Origin: Faecalicoccus acidiformans
Lineage (GTDB): Bacteria > Bacillota_I > Bacilli_A > Erysipelotrichales > Erysipelotrichaceae
Reading direction: 5' to 3'
Assembly (NCBI RefSeq): GCF_014202635.1
Contig: NZ_JACHHD010000005.1
Coordinates: 44,750 to 108,749, forward strand
DNA: 64,000 bases
In this document: piece by piece, positions 53,823 to 63,912 of the stretch
Position numbering within the stretch: position 1 is the stretch's first letter
How the letters are laid out: each line of letters begins with the position of its first letter
Program-made: the position numbers and the translations under genes
Notes under the pieces: model-generated
The model's database searches: none
What the model was told of the DNA's origin: nothing
The model's input: only the letters and a program-made list of their open reading frames with translations

Positions 53823-54451
53823 TGGCAAAGATTGATGTAATCAACCAGGAAGGAAAAGTTGTTTCTTCTCTTGAACTCAATGATGCAGTGTTTGGTATCG
53901 AACCAAATCAACAAGCTTTATACGATGCTCTGAAAATGCAGATGGCTTCCTCTCGTCAGGGTACAGCTGATACAAAAGGACGCAGCGAAGTAAGCGGCGG
54001 AGGACGTAAACCTTATCGTCAGAAAGGAACCGGACGTGCTCGTCAGGGTTCTATTCGAGCTACGCAATTTCGCGGCGGAGGAACTGTATTTGGAGCAACA
54101 CCACGCAGTTATGCTTACCGCATCAACAAAAAAGTTCGCCGTTTAGCATTGAAATCGGCTTTGAGTGAAAAAGTCGCTGAAACGGCATTCAGCGTTTTAG
54201 ATAAATTTGAAATCGCTGAACCTAAAACAAAAACGTTTGTTTCTATCATGGAAGCAATCGAAGCACCAAAGAAGACATTATTCGTTGTTGGACAGGAAGA
54301 AGATGTTCAGAACGCTTACTTGTCAAGCCGTAACGTTCCAGGATGCCAGATGATGACAAGCAACCTGATCAATGTTTACGATCTAGTCAATGCTAACAAG
54401 ATCGTTATGACAAGCGCTGCGGTCAAAGAAGTTGAGGAGGCTCTTGCATAA
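53822..54451 (+). CDS. rplD: Ribosomal protein L4
   Basis: 50S exit-tunnel protein and likely translational or transcriptional repressor of this operon. The 209-aa chain has KPYRQKGTGRARQGSIRATQF, the rRNA-binding loop. It shares one base with rplC before and rplW after (TAATG), so all three are translationally coupled. Confidence 0.97.
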   Translation: MAKIDVINQEGKVVSSLELNDAVFGIEPNQQALYDALKMQMASSRQGTADTKGRSEVSGGGRKPYRQKGTGRARQGSIRATQFRGGGTVFGATPRSYAYRINKKVRRLALKSALSEKVAETAFSVLDKFEIAEPKTKTFVSIMEAIEAPKKTLFVVGQEEDVQNAYLSSRNVPGCQMMTSNLINVYDLVNANKIVMTSAAVKEVEEALA

Positions 54452-54747
54452 TGACAGATTACAGAGATGTTATTCTTCGCCCTATCATCACTGAAAAAAC
54501 GATGAAGATGATGGCGGAAGACAACAAAGTTACATTTGAAGTTGCCAAAGGTGCCAACAAAGTATTGGTACGCCAGGCGGTAGAAGCTCTGTTCAAGGTT
54601 GACGTTGAAAAAGTTAACATGCAGAATACAAAGCCAAAAACAAAACGTGTTGGAAGATACACAGGAAAAACGAGTGCTGTGCATAAAGCAATCGTAAAAA
54701 TCAAAGAAGGACAGTCAATCGATTTATTTAACGAAACGGCTGAATAA
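54451..54747 (+). CDS. rplW: Ribosomal protein L23
   Basis: Exit-port protein that docks trigger factor and SRP. The 98-aa chain has ILRPIITEKT and FEVAKGANKV. It is joined to rplD by TAATG. A weak inverted repeat (TCAGG to CCTGA, 54748-54772) follows in the 58-base gap before rplB. Confidence 0.97.
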   Translation: MTDYRDVILRPIITEKTMKMMAEDNKVTFEVAKGANKVLVRQAVEALFKVDVEKVNMQNTKPKTKRVGRYTGKTSAVHKAIVKIKEGQSIDLFNETAE

Positions 54748-54805
54748 TCAGGGAGAAGACGCTATTTCCTGAATAAATATTGCGAATAGGAGGAAAAAGA
54801 AGTTT

Positions 54806-55639
54806 ATGCCAATCAAGACGTATAAACCAACGACACCTGGACGTCGCGGGATGACAAGCTTGACTTATGAAGAAATCACAACTTCAAAACCTGAAAAAAG
54901 TTTGTTGGCACCGTTGAAATCAAAAGGTGGACGTAACAACACAGGACGTATCACAACACGTCATAAAGGCGCAGGCCACAAGAGAACATATCGTATTATC
55001 GATTTCAAACGTAATAAGGATGATATCCCTGCACGCGTAAAAACAATCGAGTACGATCCAAACCGTTCTGCTAACATCGCATTGTTAGTTTATGCTGATG
55101 GTGAGAAACGATACATCATCGCTCCAAAAGATCTACAGGTTGGAATGACAGTTGTTTCTGGTAAAGAAGTGGATATCAAAACAGGAAATGCAATGGAATT
55201 GCAGAATATGCCAGAAGGTACTTTTGTTCACAACGTAGAATTGAAACCTGGAAAAGGCGGACAGATGGCGCGCAGTGCCGGATGTTCAGCTCAGATCTTA
55301 GGTATTGAAGAAAAATATGTTACTTTGCGTTTGACTTCTGGAGAAGTACGCAAGGTATTAGGAAATTGTCGTGCTACTGTTGGTATCGTAGGAAATGAGG
55401 ATTACAGCTTGGTAAACATTGGTAAAGCTGGGCGTAATCGTCATAAAGGAATCCGCCCAACAGTTCGTGGTTCGGTTATGAACCCGAACGATCACCCTCA
55501 TGGTGGTGGTGAAGGCCGTACGCCAATCGGACGTAAATCACCAATGACTCCATGGGGCAAGAAAGCTCTTGGTGTTAAGACCCGTCGTACTAAGAAGGCT
55601 AGCACGAAGCTGATCGTACGTCGCCGCAATGGTAAATAA
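54806..55639 (+). CDS. rplB: Ribosomal protein L2
   Basis: Core 50S protein needed for peptidyl-transferase activity. The 277-aa chain has [19 protein letters not shown] and the conserved [13 protein letters not shown] with its essential His. AGGAGG lies twelve bases before ATG 54806, a slightly long spacing. Confidence 0.98.
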   Translation: MPIKTYKPTTPGRRGMTSLTYEEITTSKPEKSLLAPLKSKGGRNNTGRITTRHKGAGHKRTYRIIDFKRNKDDIPARVKTIEYDPNRSANIALLVYADGEKRYIIAPKDLQVGMTVVSGKEVDIKTGNAMELQNMPEGTFVHNVELKPGKGGQMARSAGCSAQILGIEEKYVTLRLTSGEVRKVLGNCRATVGIVGNEDYSLVNIGKAGRNRHKGIRPTVRGSVMNPNDHPHGGGEGRTPIGRKSPMTPWGKKALGVKTRRTKKASTKLIVRRRNGK

Positions 55640-55656
55640 GAGAAGGAGGAAAGACA

Positions 55657-55935
55657 ATGAGTCGTAGTTTGAAAAAAGGACCTTTCTGTGATGAACATTT
55701 AATGAAAAAGGTCATTGCGCTCAACGAAGCCAATAAAAAAGAAGTAATCAAGACTTGGAGCCGTCGTTCGACTATCTTCCCTCAGTTCGTAGAACACACA
55801 TTTGCGGTCTACAACGGAAAAGAACACGTTCCGGTTTATGTAACAGAAGACATGGTTGGACATAAATTAGGTGAATTTGTTCCAACACGTAAATACGCTA
55901 GTCATGGATCTGATGACAAGAAATCACGTAAGTAG
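55657..55935 (+). CDS. rpsS: Ribosomal protein S19
   Basis: 30S head protein that forms an intersubunit bridge. The 92-aa chain begins [15 protein letters not shown] and has [17 protein letters not shown] precedes ATG 55657. Confidence 0.97.
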   Translation: MSRSLKKGPFCDEHLMKKVIALNEANKKEVIKTWSRRSTIFPQFVEHTFAVYNGKEHVPVYVTEDMVGHKLGEFVPTRKYASHGSDDKKSRK

Positions 55936-55944
55936 GAGGACATT

Positions 55945-56280
55945 ATGGAAGTAAGAGCAACAGCGAAGACACTACGTATTCAGCCTCGTAAAGCAAGACT
56001 TGTCTTAGACTTGATCCGCGGCAAAGACGTAGAAGAAGCAAAAGCAATCTGTAAGTTCACTCCTAACAAAGGTGGATACCTGGTAGGAAAAGTATTGAAC
56101 AGTGCAGTTGCCAATGCGGTAAACAACAATGATTTAAACGAAGAAAAGCTTTATGTTAAAGCTTGCTGGGCTGATGAAGGAATCACTTTGAAGCGTTATA
56201 TGCCTCGTGCAAAAGGTAGCGCAAGCCCAATCAACAAACGTACAAGCCACATCACAGTTGTAGTGGCCGAGAAAGAGTAG
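55945..56280 (+). CDS. rplV: Ribosomal protein L22
   Basis: Exit-tunnel constriction protein where macrolides can act. The 111-aa chain has [19 protein letters not shown] and the tunnel hairpin [27 protein letters not shown] lies before ATG 55945. Confidence 0.97.
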   Translation: MEVRATAKTLRIQPRKARLVLDLIRGKDVEEAKAICKFTPNKGGYLVGKVLNSAVANAVNNNDLNEEKLYVKACWADEGITLKRYMPRAKGSASPINKRTSHITVVVAEKE

Positions 56281-56290
56281 GAGGTTCGCT

Positions 56291-57151
56291 ATGGGACAGA
56301 AAGTAAGCCCGATCGGGATGCGTGTTGGTATCATTCGTGACTGGCAGTCCAGATGGTATGCAGACGATAAAGAATTTGGATCTTTATTGATCGAAGACGT
56401 TAAGATCCGTGAATTCATCGAAAACTATTACCAGAAATTGTCGAACGCTGCTCAAGATAAAAGAAAAGCAGATCCTCAAATTTCTCGTATTGAAATCGAA
56501 CGTACGAAGAATCGCGTTATGATCGTAGTTCGTACAGCTCATCCAGGGGTTGTGATCGGACAAGATGGAAAATCTATTGAAGGATTGAAAAAACAACTGG
56601 AAAAATTGGTAAATGCCGGAATCAAAAAAGATTCTAAAAACAGAAAAACGATCCAGATCAATGTGGTTGAAGTTGCCAACCCTAATTTGGATGCTCGCTT
56701 AGTAGCGCGTTGGATCGCCAATGAATTGGAACAACGTAAGAGCTTCCGTGCAACACAGAAAAAAGCGATCCAGAATACAATGCGTGCTGGAGCCAAGGGT
56801 ATCAAAACTGCTGTTTCTGGCCGCTTAGGCGGAGCAGATATGGCTCGTACGGAAGGATATTCTGAAGGTGTCGTTCCTTTGCATACATTGCGTAGCGATA
56901 TTGATTACGCTTGGGAAGAGGCAGCTACAACTTATGGCCGTCTTGGAGTTAAAGTTTGGATCTGCCGCGGTGAAGTTTTGCCTGGAGAAATGGTAAAAGA
57001 ACCAGAAGCTCCAAAACAGCGCCCAATGCGTGGTCGCAAAAACAACCGCAATCGTCGTCCTGGCGGACGTGCTCCTATGCAGAATGCAGCAAAAAATGAA
57101 ACAGCTGCTCCTGTAGAAAACAAAGGAGGTAACGAAAATGTTAATGCCTAA
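56291..57151 (+). CDS. rpsC: Ribosomal protein S3 with extended basic tail
   Basis: 30S mRNA-entry helicase component. The 286-aa chain has [14 protein letters not shown] and the KH domain with [17 protein letters not shown]. It exceeds the usual 210-230 aa: after about residue 220 comes a [13 protein letters not shown] segment, then an Ala/Glu/Asn tail. Its 3' end overlaps rplP by 14 bases. Confidence 0.96.
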   Translation: MGQKVSPIGMRVGIIRDWQSRWYADDKEFGSLLIEDVKIREFIENYYQKLSNAAQDKRKADPQISRIEIERTKNRVMIVVRTAHPGVVIGQDGKSIEGLKKQLEKLVNAGIKKDSKNRKTIQINVVEVANPNLDARLVARWIANELEQRKSFRATQKKAIQNTMRAGAKGIKTAVSGRLGGADMARTEGYSEGVVPLHTLRSDIDYAWEEAATTYGRLGVKVWICRGEVLPGEMVKEPEAPKQRPMRGRKNNRNRRPGGRAPMQNAAKNETAAPVENKGGNENVNA

Positions 57152-57554
57152 ACGTACTAAATACAGACGTCCTCATCGTCTTAGCTATGAAGGACGTTCA
57201 AAGGCAGGCCGTACGATCGACTTTGGTGAATTTGGTTTGGTTGCAGAATCTGGTAACTATATCAGTAACCGTCAGATCGAAGCTGCCCGTATTGCCATGA
57301 CTCGTTACATGAAACGTGGCGGTAAAGTTTGGATTCGAATCTTCCCGCACATGGCCAGAACAAAGAAACCTCTTGAAGTTCGTATGGGTTCTGGTAAAGG
57401 TGCTCCTGAAGGATGGGTTGCCGTAGTACAGCCTGGACGAGTAATGTTTGAAGTTGGCGGAGTTAGTGAAGAAGTAGCTCGCGAAGCTCTTCGTCTTGCT
57501 AGCCACAAACTTCCAGTGAAAACTCGTTTTGCGAGAAAAGGAGAAGTGAAATAA
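57138..57554 (+). CDS. rplP: Ribosomal protein L16
   Basis: 50S protein at the A-site tRNA elbow. The 138-aa chain begins [14 protein letters not shown], matching MLxPKR of the family, which supports ATG 57138 (AGGAGG eight bases upstream) over the ATG two codons later. It has [15 protein letters not shown]. Confidence 0.97.
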   Translation: MLMPKRTKYRRPHRLSYEGRSKAGRTIDFGEFGLVAESGNYISNRQIEAARIAMTRYMKRGGKVWIRIFPHMARTKKPLEVRMGSGKGAPEGWVAVVQPGRVMFEVGGVSEEVAREALRLASHKLPVKTRFARKGEVK

Positions 57555-57757
57555 TGTTAGCTAAAGAAATTCGTGAAAAGACAAATGAAGAACTTCTTGC
57601 TCAGATCGATGCTTTAAAAGAAGAATTATTCAATCTCCGTTTCCAACAGGCTACGGGGCAGTTGGAAAACACAGCACGTTTGAAAACCGTTAAGAAGACG
57701 ATCGCACGTATTAAAACGGTCATGACAGAACGTGAAAATACGAAAGGTCAAGAGTAG
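57554..57757 (+). CDS. rpmC: Ribosomal protein L29
   Basis: Small 50S helical-hairpin protein near the tunnel exit. The 67-aa chain has [18 protein letters not shown] sequence ([21 protein letters not shown]). Its ATG shares one base with the rplP stop. Confidence 0.96.
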   Translation: MLAKEIREKTNEELLAQIDALKEELFNLRFQQATGQLENTARLKTVKKTIARIKTVMTERENTKGQE

Positions 57758-57769
57758 GAGGGTTTGGAC

Positions 57770-58027
57770 ATGGAAAGAAACGTACGTAAAGTATACCGTG
57801 GAACCGTTGTAAGCGATAAAATGGATAAGACGATCACGGTAGTTGTCGAAACAAAGAAAACACACCCTTTATACGGAAAACGTGTTAAATATTCTAAAAA
57901 ATTCAAAGCGCATGATGAGAACAACGAAGCTCATGTAGGAGATTTTGTAGAGATCATGGAAACACGTCCATTATCTGCTACGAAACGTTTCCGCTTAGTA
58001 AGCATCGTTGAGAAAGCGCGTGTATAG
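57770..58027 (+). CDS. rpsQ: Ribosomal protein S17
   Basis: 30S assembly protein. The 85-aa chain has [17 protein letters not shown] and [22 protein letters not shown] 57770 is used: TAGGAGGG is seven bases upstream, whereas an in-frame TTG two codons earlier is too close. Confidence 0.96.
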   Translation: MERNVRKVYRGTVVSDKMDKTITVVVETKKTHPLYGKRVKYSKKFKAHDENNEAHVGDFVEIMETRPLSATKRFRLVSIVEKARV

Positions 58028-58045
58028 AACTAGGAGGGCGAAACA

Positions 58046-58414
58046 ATGATTCAAAACGAGAGTCGTTTACGTGTCGCTGACAATACGGGAGCTAAGGAAG
58101 TTCTGGTTATCCGTTGTTTAGGCGGCAGCGTAAGAAAATTTGCAAACATCGGTGATATCGTTGTGTGTTCTGTAAAACAGGCCACTCCTGGTGGAACCGT
58201 TAAAAAAGGCGATGTTGTCAAAGGTGTTATCGTTCGTACAAGACGCGGCGTTCGTCGTGAAAATGGAACTTATATTCGCTTTGATGACAATGCCGTTGTA
58301 TTGATCAAAGATGATAAGACGCCAAGAGGAACACGTATTTTTGGGCCAGTTGCTCGTGAATTGCGTGATCACGATTTCATGAAGATCGTATCTCTGGCTC
58401 CGGAAGTATTATAG
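58046..58414 (+). CDS. rplN: Ribosomal protein L14
   Basis: 50S intersubunit protein and first gene of the spc part. The 122-aa chain has [27 protein letters not shown] and ends [16 protein letters not shown], full length for L14. AGGAGG precedes ATG 58046. Confidence 0.97.
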   Translation: MIQNESRLRVADNTGAKEVLVIRCLGGSVRKFANIGDIVVCSVKQATPGGTVKKGDVVKGVIVRTRRGVRRENGTYIRFDDNAVVLIKDDKTPRGTRIFGPVARELRDHDFMKIVSLAPEVL

Positions 58415-58426
58415 GAGGTGTGCCCG

Positions 58427-58741
58427 GTGAGAATTAAAAAAGGTGATAGAGTCAAAGTTATTACTGGTGCTTACAAAGGCACAATCGGTGAAGTGACTTC
58501 CGTATTCCCTAAAGAAGATAAGGTCATTGTTGAAGGGGTAAACATGGTAAAAAAACACCAGAAACCTACACAGGCCAATCCGGATGGTGGAATCGTTGAA
58601 AAGGAAGCCAAGATTCATGTTTCCAATGTAATGCTTTGGGATGAAAAGAGCAAAAAAGCGTCTCGTATCCGTATGGAAATCAAAGACGGTAAAAAAGTCC
58701 GTGTCTATAAGACAAGCGGTAAAGAAGTCAAAGGAAAATAA
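58427..58741 (+). CDS. rplX: Ribosomal protein L24, GTG start
   Basis: Early 50S assembly initiator. The 104-aa chain has MRIKKGDRVKVITGAYKG and VEGVNMVKKH. GTG 58427 is the start: AGGAGGTG (58413-58420) lies six bases upstream, while an earlier in-frame GTG (58418) is inside that ribosome site. Confidence 0.95.
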   Translation: MRIKKGDRVKVITGAYKGTIGEVTSVFPKEDKVIVEGVNMVKKHQKPTQANPDGGIVEKEAKIHVSNVMLWDEKSKKASRIRMEIKDGKKVRVYKTSGKEVKGK

Positions 58742-58753
58742 GGAGGATAAGAC

Positions 58754-59293
58754 ATGAACCGTTTACAAGAAAAATATAAAAACGAAGTCGTTCCTCAGCT
58801 TATGAAAGACTTCAACTACAAATCTGTAATGCAAGTACCGAAAATCGAGAAAGTCGTTGTGAATATCGGTGTCGGAGATGCGATTCAAAACGCGAAGCTG
58901 CTGGATGAAGCCGTTGAAGAATTGGCTGCAATCACAGGACAGGCTCCAGTCATCACAAAGGCTAAGAAATCCATTGCCAACTTTAAGTTGCGTGAAGGGA
59001 TGCCGATCGGATGTAAAGTAACATTGCGCAAAGAAAAAATGTATGACTTTTTAGACAAGTTGTTCAACATCTCTTTGCCTCGTGTTCGTGACTTCCGCGG
59101 TGTTTCGGATACAGCTTTTGACGGAAGAGGAAACTATACTTTGGGTGTCAAAGAACAGATCATCTTCCCAGAAATCGATTTTGATAAAGTCAATCGTACA
59201 CGTGGTATGGATGTCGTAATTGTAACGACGGCAGAAACAAACGAAGAGGCTAAAGCCCTGTTAACAAAGATGGGCATGCCTTTTAAGAAGTAG
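58754..59293 (+). CDS. rplE: Ribosomal protein L5
   Basis: Binds 5S rRNA and the P-site tRNA. The 179-aa chain has [35 protein letters not shown] and [17 protein letters not shown] precedes ATG 58754. rpsN follows after 12 bases. Confidence 0.97.
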   Translation: MNRLQEKYKNEVVPQLMKDFNYKSVMQVPKIEKVVVNIGVGDAIQNAKLLDEAVEELAAITGQAPVITKAKKSIANFKLREGMPIGCKVTLRKEKMYDFLDKLFNISLPRVRDFRGVSDTAFDGRGNYTLGVKEQIIFPEIDFDKVNRTRGMDVVIVTTAETNEEAKALLTKMGMPFKK

Positions 59294-59305
59294 GAGGAAC
59301 GGGTT

Positions 59306-59491
59306 ATGGCTAAGAAATCAATGATCAACAAACAGCAACGTCCTCAAAAATTTAAAGTACGTGAATATACACGTTGTGAAAGATGCGGACGTCCGCACGC
59401 TGTACTGAGAAAATATAAACTGTGTCGTATTTGCTTCAGAGAATTGGCTTATAAAGGTCAGATTCCTGGTGTGAAGAAGGCCAGCTGGTAA
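59306..59491 (+). CDS. rpsN: Ribosomal protein S14, zinc-type (type Z)
   Basis: 30S head protein. The 61-aa short form has two CxxC pairs: CERC (about residues 24-27) and CRIC (about 40-43), so it binds zinc; many Bacillota also have a zinc-free copy elsewhere. AGGAGG precedes ATG 59306. Confidence 0.97.
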   Translation: MAKKSMINKQQRPQKFKVREYTRCERCGRPHAVLRKYKLCRICFRELAYKGQIPGVKKASW

Positions 59492-59508
59492 GAAGGAGGC
59501 ATATAACA

Positions 59509-59907
59509 ATGATTATGACTGATCCAATTGCGGACATGCTGACAAGAATCCGCAACGCTTTGCAACAGAAGCATGAAACTGTTAGTATGCCTGTCAGCAA
59601 AGAAAAGAAAGCAATTGCCGAAATCTTAAAAGAAGAAGGCTATATTACAGACTACAAAGTAGAAGGAGAAGCTCCTAAAAAGACTTTGACGATTACTTTG
59701 AAGTATACAGAAGATAAGAAGGGGATCATCACTGGTCTTCGTCGAATCTCTAAACCTGGTCTGCGTGTATATGCGAAGGTTGACAAACTGCCTCGTGTAT
59801 TAAACGGATTAGGAATTGCCATTATCTCTACAAGCAATGGCTTAATGACCGATAAGAACGCAAAGAAAAACCACTTAGGTGGCGAAGTTGTTGCGTACGT
59901 TTGGTAA
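59509..59907 (+). CDS. rpsH: Ribosomal protein S8
   Basis: Central-domain assembly protein and known translational repressor of the spc operon in E. coli. The 132-aa chain begins [17 protein letters not shown] and ends [15 protein letters not shown] 59509 fits AGGAGG nine bases upstream. Confidence 0.97.
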   Translation: MIMTDPIADMLTRIRNALQQKHETVSMPVSKEKKAIAEILKEEGYITDYKVEGEAPKKTLTITLKYTEDKKGIITGLRRISKPGLRVYAKVDKLPRVLNGLGIAIISTSNGLMTDKNAKKNHLGGEVVAYVW

Positions 59908-59925
59908 TAGGAGGAACAATTAGAA

Positions 59926-60471
59926 ATGTCACGTATCGGGAATAAACTGATTACCATTCCTGCAGGCGTCAGTGTGGATGTTGCTGCAGGGAATGAGGTG
60001 ACTGTAAAGGGTCCTAAGGGAACTTTAACTCGCAAGTTTTCTGATTTGATGGAAATCGTTGTCGAAGAAAATGAAGTCACTGTAAAGCGTCCAAATGATG
60101 CAAAACACACAAAACAATTACACGGTACGACTCGTGCTTTATTGCACAATATGGTCGTTGGAGTTTCCGAAGGATTCACTAAGAGTTTAGAATTAGTCGG
60201 AATTGGTTTCCGTACCGCAATCAAAGGAAATAAACTAACTATGAATGTTGGTTATTCTCATGCAGTAGAAATGGATATTCCAGAAGGTTTGGATGTAACT
60301 TGTCCAAGTGCAACTGAGATTGCAGTCAGCGGTATTGATAAACAACAAGTTGGTGAATTTGCTGCCAATGTACGTGCTGTTCGTAAACCAGAACCTTACA
60401 AAGGAAAAGGTATTCGCTATAAAGGTGAGCATATCCGTCGTAAGGAAGGTAAGACAGCTGGTAAGAAGTAA
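59926..60471 (+). CDS. rplF: Ribosomal protein L6
   Basis: 50S protein near the sarcin-ricin loop. The 181-aa chain has [14 protein letters not shown] and the C-terminal [20 protein letters not shown] precedes ATG 59926. Confidence 0.97.
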   Translation: MSRIGNKLITIPAGVSVDVAAGNEVTVKGPKGTLTRKFSDLMEIVVEENEVTVKRPNDAKHTKQLHGTTRALLHNMVVGVSEGFTKSLELVGIGFRTAIKGNKLTMNVGYSHAVEMDIPEGLDVTCPSATEIAVSGIDKQQVGEFAANVRAVRKPEPYKGKGIRYKGEHIRRKEGKTAGKK

Positions 60472-60494
60472 TAGTGGGAAGGAGAAACTAAGAC

Positions 60495-60851
60495 ATGATC
60501 AAAAAAGAATCTAGAAATGCACAACGTCTTCGTCGTCACGCTCGCGTACGTGCAAAAATCAGCGGAACTCCTGAATGCCCACGTTTGAATGTGTTTAGAA
60601 GTAACGCTCATATCCATGTTCAGATCATCGATGATGTGAATCAGAAGACTTTAGTATCTGCCAGTTCTTTACAGATGAAGTTGGAAAATGGCGGAAATAT
60701 CGAGGCTGCAAAAGCAGTTGGTGCTGAAATCGCAAAACGTGCGAAAGAAGCAAACATCACACAGGTTGTATTCGACCGTGGTGGATATATTTATGCAGGA
60801 CGTGTAAAAGCTCTTGCCGAAGCCGCTCGTGAAGCCGGCTTGGAATTTTAG
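60495..60851 (+). CDS. rplR: Ribosomal protein L18
   Basis: 5S rRNA-binding protein. The 118-aa chain has [29 protein letters not shown] and [31 protein letters not shown] lies before ATG 60495. rpsE follows after 12 bases. Confidence 0.97.
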   Translation: MIKKESRNAQRLRRHARVRAKISGTPECPRLNVFRSNAHIHVQIIDDVNQKTLVSASSLQMKLENGGNIEAAKAVGAEIAKRAKEANITQVVFDRGGYIYAGRVKALAEAAREAGLEF

Positions 60852-60863
60852 GAGGTCACACAC

Positions 60864-61373
60864 ATGGCAGAAAGAAAACAACCTAGAAGAGAGCAGAAAG
60901 AATTTGAAGAACAAGTAGTAGCGATCAACCGTGTTACGAAGGTAGTCAAAGGTGGACGTCGTTTCCGTTTTTCTTGTTTAGTTGTTGTCGGAGACCGCAA
61001 GGGTCGTGTCGGCATGGGAACTGGAAAAGCTAACGAAGTTCCGGATGCAATTCGTAAAGCTGTTGAAGATGCTAAGAAAAACTTGTTTACTGTACCGATC
61101 GTTGGTACAACGATCCCTCATGACACAGTTGGAAACTATGGAGCAGGAAGTGTATTCTTGCGTCCTGCCAGCGAAGGTACTGGTGTGATCGCCGGTGGTG
61201 CTGCCCGTTCTGTTTTGGAACTGGCTGGTATCTCTGATATCATCACTAAATGCTTGGGATCTCGTACTAAGATCAATGTAGTGCGTGCTACTGTTGAAGG
61301 ATTGAAGTCCTTGAAGACATTAGAAGAAGTTGCCGCTCTTCGTGGTAAAAAACCTGAAGAGATCCGCGGATAA
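60864..61373 (+). CDS. rpsE: Ribosomal protein S5
   Basis: 30S fidelity protein at the mRNA entry site. The 169-aa chain has [23 protein letters not shown] and [25 protein letters not shown] precedes ATG 60864. rplO starts only 16 bases after its stop, so the L30 gene rpmD that normally lies here is missing. Confidence 0.97.
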   Translation: MAERKQPRREQKEFEEQVVAINRVTKVVKGGRRFRFSCLVVVGDRKGRVGMGTGKANEVPDAIRKAVEDAKKNLFTVPIVGTTIPHDTVGNYGAGSVFLRPASEGTGVIAGGAARSVLELAGISDIITKCLGSRTKINVVRATVEGLKSLKTLEEVAALRGKKPEEIRG

Positions 61374-61389
61374 TTAGGAGGTTGAACGA

Positions 61390-61827
61390 ATGAAATTACA
61401 TGAAATGAAACCACTCCAAGCTTCCCAAAAACGCAATCGTGTAGGACGTGGCCCAGGAAGCGGAAATGGAAAAACTTCCGGACGTGGACAAAAAGGGCAG
61501 AAAGCTCGTAGCGGCGGAGGCGTACGTTTAGGATTTGAAGGTGGACAGACACCTTTAGCCAGACGTCTTCCAAAACGAGGATTTACAAACTTTAACCGTG
61601 TAGAATATGCTATAGTAAATGTAGAAGCTTTAAATCAGTTTGAAGATGGAACTGAAATCACAGCTGCATTATTATTAGATAAACGAGTAATTCGTAAAGA
61701 ATTAGGCGGTTTAAAAGTTTTAGGAAATGGAGAACTGACTAAAAAGTTGACGGTTAAGGCAACGAAGTTCTCTGCATCAGCTAAGGAAGCAATCGAAAAA
61801 GCAGGCGGAACAGCCGAGGAGATCTAA
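61390..61827 (+). CDS. rplO: Ribosomal protein L15
   Basis: Late 50S assembly protein. The 145-aa chain has [30 protein letters not shown] Gly/Lys-rich N-terminus (positions about 18-45), then [23 protein letters not shown] precedes ATG 61390. secY follows at once. Confidence 0.97.
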   Translation: MKLHEMKPLQASQKRNRVGRGPGSGNGKTSGRGQKGQKARSGGGVRLGFEGGQTPLARRLPKRGFTNFNRVEYAIVNVEALNQFEDGTEITAALLLDKRVIRKELGGLKVLGNGELTKKLTVKATKFSASAKEAIEKAGGTAEEI

Positions 61828-61828
61828 A

Positions 61829-63121
61829 ATGATATCGAGCATTAAGGCAATTTTTCAGAATAAAGATATTCGCAATCGAATACTCTTTACTCTGTTTGCC
61901 TTTCTTGTATATCGTCTGGGGTCGGCCATTACGGTCCCGGATGTTGATACAAGCGATTTAGTGGCAGGTTTATCGGACAATTCCTTGTTTGCTATGCTCA
62001 ATCTATTAGGAGGTGGAGGATTAGAACAGTTCTCCATCTTTGCCTTAGGTGTAACTCCCTATATCACTGCATCCATCATCATTCAAATGCTGAGCATGGA
62101 TGTTATTCCACCTTTGTCAGAACTTGCTAAGTCAGGAGCCAAAGGCCGTAAACAACTGGATAAATATACGCGTTATCTCACAGTTATTTTCGGGTTTGTA
62201 CAATCTTTTTCCTTGGTTTATGGATTTTCAACAGCGTATACCGGATTGATTGAAGGCGGAGCCACCGTCAGCAAGATTTTGTATATTGCTACGATTTTTA
62301 CAGCTGGAACGATGTTCTTAGTTTGGATTGGAGATCAGATTTCTACAAAGGGAATTGGAAACGGGATTTCCATGGTGATCATGGCAGGCATCGTTGGCCG
62401 TTTGCCGCAGCAATTTAGTTCGGCATGGTCAAGTTTGATTGGCGAAGAAGCAAATGGAGCAGGAATTGGTCTATTTGTCGGATATATAGTTGTCTATTTG
62501 ATCATTATTGTTTTTGTAACATTAATCAATACGGCAGAAAGACGAATTCCGATTCAGTACACATCCAGTTCGATTGCTCTATCAAAACAGAGTGAATCGA
62601 ATTATCTGCCGCTGAAATTAAATTCAGCCAGTGTCATTCCTGTAATTTTTGCCAGCTCTTTGATGATGGCGCCATTACAGATTGCAAGTTTTTTCGCATC
62701 GAGCGAAGTAACAAGTATAATGAGTAACTGGTTGGGATTGCGAACTTGGTATTCTTTAGTGATTTATGTTTTCTTGATCTTGTTCTTTACTTTCTTCTAT
62801 ACGAAGATGCAGGTAAATCCAGAAAAGATTGCAGAAAACTTAGGAAAATCGGGAGCTTATATCCCTAGTGTTCGTCCGGGAAAAGAAACAGAAACATATA
62901 TTAATCGCGTTCTTTCTCGTTTGACTACTTTAGGATCTATTGCTTTAGCTCTCATCGCGGTTTTGCCGCATATTATGCCGTTGATTTGGACGGATATGTC
63001 TACATCGATGGCTCTGGGAGGAACTGGTATGATCATCGTTGTCGGTGTAGCTATCGAAACCGTTCGACAAGTACAAGGATTGATCACACAGAAATCCTAC
63101 AAGAATTATTTTCAAGACTAG
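61829..63121 (+). CDS. secY: Protein translocase subunit SecY
   Basis: Membrane channel of the Sec translocon. The 430-aa chain has ten hydrophobic helices. It shows FAFLVYRLGSAITVP (plug region), GVTPYITASIIIQML and NTAERRIPIQYTS (cytoplasmic loop). It starts one base after rplO; a weak GAGGAGA site lies in the rplO end. The operon continues to adk. Confidence 0.97.
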   Translation: MISSIKAIFQNKDIRNRILFTLFAFLVYRLGSAITVPDVDTSDLVAGLSDNSLFAMLNLLGGGGLEQFSIFALGVTPYITASIIIQMLSMDVIPPLSELAKSGAKGRKQLDKYTRYLTVIFGFVQSFSLVYGFSTAYTGLIEGGATVSKILYIATIFTAGTMFLVWIGDQISTKGIGNGISMVIMAGIVGRLPQQFSSAWSSLIGEEANGAGIGLFVGYIVVYLIIIVFVTLINTAERRIPIQYTSSSIALSKQSESNYLPLKLNSASVIPVIFASSLMMAPLQIASFFASSEVTSIMSNWLGLRTWYSLVIYVFLILFFTFFYTKMQVNPEKIAENLGKSGAYIPSVRPGKETETYINRVLSRLTTLGSIALALIAVLPHIMPLIWTDMSTSMALGGTGMIIVVGVAIETVRQVQGLITQKSYKNYFQD

Positions 63122-63148
63122 CGTACGGATAGTCGAAGGAGCAAGAGT

Positions 63149-63796
63149 ATGAACATCTTTATCATGGGTGCCCCAGGAAGCGGAAAAGGGACATTCTCAA
63201 GCCGTATCAAAGAGGAATTTGATTTGAATCATATCAGCACAGGAGATATTTTCCGTGCTAATATTGCTGGAGGAACTGAATTAGGTAATCAGGCAAAAGC
63301 TTACACAGAAAAAGGTTTACTGGTACCTGATGAGATTACCAACAACATGGTTAAAGATTACTTGAGCCACTTGAAAGATAAGAAAAATGGATATTTATTG
63401 GACGGGTATCCGAGAACATTAGATCAGGCAAAAGCATTTGAACAAATGACAGAGGGCACGGATCTGATGGTTGATGAGATTATCGTCATGGATGTTCCAT
63501 TTGAAGAGTTAACGCGTCGTATTACGGGTCGCCGTATGTGTAAGCAGTGCGGAGAAATCTACAACATTTATTCCAAGCCGCCAAAACAAGAAGGAGTTTG
63601 TGATAAATGTGGATCTGTATTGACCCAACGAAAAGATGATAATGAAGAAAGTCTGAAAACGCGTTTATCAGAATATGCAAAGAACACAGAGCCGGTTATT
63701 GCATATTATGAAGAAAAAGGAATGGTCAAAAAAATCGATGCCACATCCAGCATCGAAGAGATTTGGCCAATTCTGAAAGAAGCTTTGAGCCAATAG
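63149..63796 (+). CDS. adk: Adenylate kinase, zinc-lid form
   Basis: Interconverts ATP, ADP and AMP. The 215-aa long form has GAPGSGKGTFS as the P-loop (GKGTF where GKGTQ is more common), DGYPRTLDQA, and a lid with a four-cysteine zinc site (CKQCGEIY...CDKCGS, about residues 130-153). AAGGAG precedes ATG 63149. A hairpin starts at the stop codon and rpmJ follows, without map or infA. Confidence 0.97.
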   Translation: MNIFIMGAPGSGKGTFSSRIKEEFDLNHISTGDIFRANIAGGTELGNQAKAYTEKGLLVPDEITNNMVKDYLSHLKDKKNGYLLDGYPRTLDQAKAFEQMTEGTDLMVDEIIVMDVPFEELTRRITGRRMCKQCGEIYNIYSKPPKQEGVCDKCGSVLTQRKDDNEESLKTRLSEYAKNTEPVIAYYEEKGMVKKIDATSSIEEIWPILKEALSQ

Positions 63797-63824
63797 TAAA
63801 TTGCGCATCTTTGCGCAATTTACT
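63795..63824 (+). terminator. Perfect hairpin at the adk stop
   Basis: AGTAAATTGCGCA (63795-63807) pairs fully with TGCGCAATTTACT (63812-63824), TCTT loop. The T tail is weak (TCTGTATTTT), so termination may be partial. The 3' arm contains the -35 of the next promoter. Confidence 0.75.
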
Positions 63825-63839
63825 TCTGTATTTTATACT
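63811..63839 (+). promoter_or_regulatory. rpmJ (alpha-operon) promoter
   Basis: TTGCGC (63811-63816), 17 bases, TATACT (63834-63839). The -35 lies in the upstream hairpin arm, as at rplK. Confidence 0.7.
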
Positions 63840-63912
63840 ACGTTACTTTTAAAATCCGCATAGGATGATACGCATTTTAAGAGGAATGAAACGTGGGGAA
63901 AGGATAAGACAA

